A DNA stretch of 64,000 bases from Symbiodinium natans (Eukaryota > Sar > Dinophyceae > Suessiales > Symbiodiniaceae): the NCBI GenBank assembly GCA_905221605.1, contig CAJNDS010000383.1, positions 32,501 through 96,500 on the forward strand. Reading direction: 5' to 3'. The notes under the pieces are model-generated. The model searched no databases and was not told where the DNA came from. It saw only the letters and a list, made by a program, of their open reading frames with translations. The position numbers and the translations under genes are program-made. Positions 63,009 through 64,000 of this stretch are shown in pieces. Within the stretch, counting starts at the first letter, position 1, and each line of letters opens with the position of its first letter.

Positions 63009-64000
63009 TGAAGAGGTGGATCCTTCGACAGCGGTGCTGGAAGTTCTTGGATCAGAGGGCGCGGTGCTTGATCAAGGGAACAATGAATCCCTTATTCCCA
63101 TTGAAGATGCTGGAGGTGAGAGTGACACTGGAGGGGATGGCAAAGCGCCAGAAGTTTCTCCGGAAGAGGAGACATCCAGTGGGTCATCAAGACTGGCAGA
63201 CACAAGGATTTTCTTGTGGTCAGTGTACTCCCGCGTGGCTTCGAATTTCTCTATGCAGGACCGCACTACTGGTAAGATCTTTGACAGCACAAAAGGGTAT
63301 CCTGGTGAAGGACCAAACAATGATGACAATCCTTCCTCTAAGGGGAACTTACCCTGGATCTCAGAAGACTACCTCGACGGAGTGGTGTCAAAAAAGATGG
63401 AAAGGTCTTCAGATATGGATGGGTTTGTTCCGGGAAGTGAGGGACCATTGGAAAAGGTAGAGGTGGAGAATGTTACTGCCTCTAAAATTCTTATGGCTCT
63501 TTGGAAGAAGGGACATAGAGTTGGTTATAGGAGGTTGTGTCGTTTGAACGCATCTGGAAGCAAGGTTGGAGCAATGAAACGTCCAATCAAAAGGGTGCAG
63601 AAGATTGGCACTAGAAAGGCCTTCATGAAGATGTTCAATGTTTTTGGATCGTCTCAGCATGGCTCAGGAGTTGGCGGAAAACCGATCATGAAGGTGGTAG
63701 GACCAAGGCCAGGTTTTCCAGCTGTACTCCAAGCACCAAATACTGATAGCACGTCGGGTGAAGGGAGCAGTCCCCAGGTACATGGCAATGTTCATGTAGA
63801 GCACAATCGCCCTATGGACCGGTATGAGGCAGAGCGCTTGGAGAAGAGGAAGAAGGGTTTCTGCTATTGGTTCGGCAGGGGGAAAGATCGCTGCAAATTC
63901 GGTGACGACTGCAAATTCATCCATTCCGAAGATGATGTGGTGCTACATTCATATTGGTGCAAATACTATGTGGCAGGGAGAGAATGTTTCGCTGGAAAGG
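62992..64000 (+). CDS. Third ORF with CCCH fingers, runs off the window
   Basis: Opens at 62938 (first ATG 62992), back in the frame of the first large ORF, with no stop to the window end. Acidic N-terminus, a basic middle (Lys/Arg-rich about 63530-63640), then a CCCH finger at 63862-63924 (C-x9-C-x5-C-x3-H) and the start of another at 63958. The similarity in finger type and linkers to the first ORF supports one large protein broken by two frame changes. Continuation beyond 64000 is needed to know whether integrase or RT follows. Confidence 0.65.
   Translation, partial: MDDDADEEVDPSTAVLEVLGSEGAVLDQGNNESLIPIEDAGGESDTGGDGKAPEVSPEEETSSGSSRLADTRIFLWSVYSRVASNFSMQDRTTGKIFDSTKGYPGEGPNNDDNPSSKGNLPWISEDYLDGVVSKKMERSSDMDGFVPGSEGPLEKVEVENVTASKILMALWKKGHRVGYRRLCRLNASGSKVGAMKRPIKRVQKIGTRKAFMKMFNVFGSSQHGSGVGGKPIMKVVGPRPGFPAVLQAPNTDSTSGEGSSPQVHGNVHVEHNRPMDRYEAERLEKRKKGFCYWFGRGKDRCKFGDDCKFIHSEDDVVLHSYWCKYYVAGRECFAGK

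Overview
The window reads as nuclear DNA of a dinoflagellate. The clearest evidence is an 18-nt match to the 3' part of the dinoflagellate spliced leader (DinoSL) at 48385-48402, on the minus strand. Supporting signs are introns with GC-AG as well as GT-AG ends (these can be worked out exactly in an importin-alpha gene and a cytosine-5 methyltransferase gene), degenerate TTTAGGG telomere-like tracts, long TG-rich minisatellites and retrotransposons.

Layout. 1-6.2 kb: TG/CG-rich arrays around about 3 kb of weak plus-strand ORFs. 6.2-39.5 kb: a long run of short exons, nearly all on the minus strand, separated by introns and by many local repeats. Most exons are unrecognised. Those that can be named are a C2H2 finger exon (9.3 kb), a SET-domain gene with an RGG-rich tail (14.5-14.9 kb), a DNA cytosine-5 methyltransferase (16.6-17.9 kb), a divergent histone H3-like protein (28.6-29.1 kb) and a WW-domain protein (38.0-39.4 kb). 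A strand-biased heptamer, GTCTGRC on the plus strand, is strikingly frequent across this block. 39.5-42.8 kb: few exons, a 'CACAGCCCATGACCCTCC' minisatellite and a TG-rich array.

42.8-53.2 kb is a nested pair of mobile elements. The outer one is a tyrosine-recombinase retrotransposon of PAT/Kangaroo type with split direct repeats (order on its own strand: A - ORFs - B A - 22 bp - B; copies of A and of B appear identical). It encodes a small membrane-type ORF, a gag-like ORF, RT-RNase H-methyltransferase in one frame, and a tyrosine recombinase in an overlapping frame. gag and pol share a frame and are separated by one TAG codon; the first two ORFs are joined by TGATG. A 4.0-kb R2-like LINE lies inside the recombinase, flanked by a 7-bp target duplication. 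The LINE's 5' end is the DinoSL, so it appears to have been copied from a trans-spliced transcript.

The outer element sits in a TG-rich array that is itself within an intron of a minus-strand importin-alpha gene (54.0-56.2 kb; IBB domain and first ARM repeats visible). On the plus strand, 57.3 kb to the window end holds a very long intron-free ORF set with WW, S1-like, MLLE-like, SAM-like and at least four CCCH zinc fingers plus the start of a fifth, broken into three overlapping frames. It may be the gag-like half of a large retroelement or an unusual RNA-binding protein. There is a 100-N assembly gap at 53251-53350.
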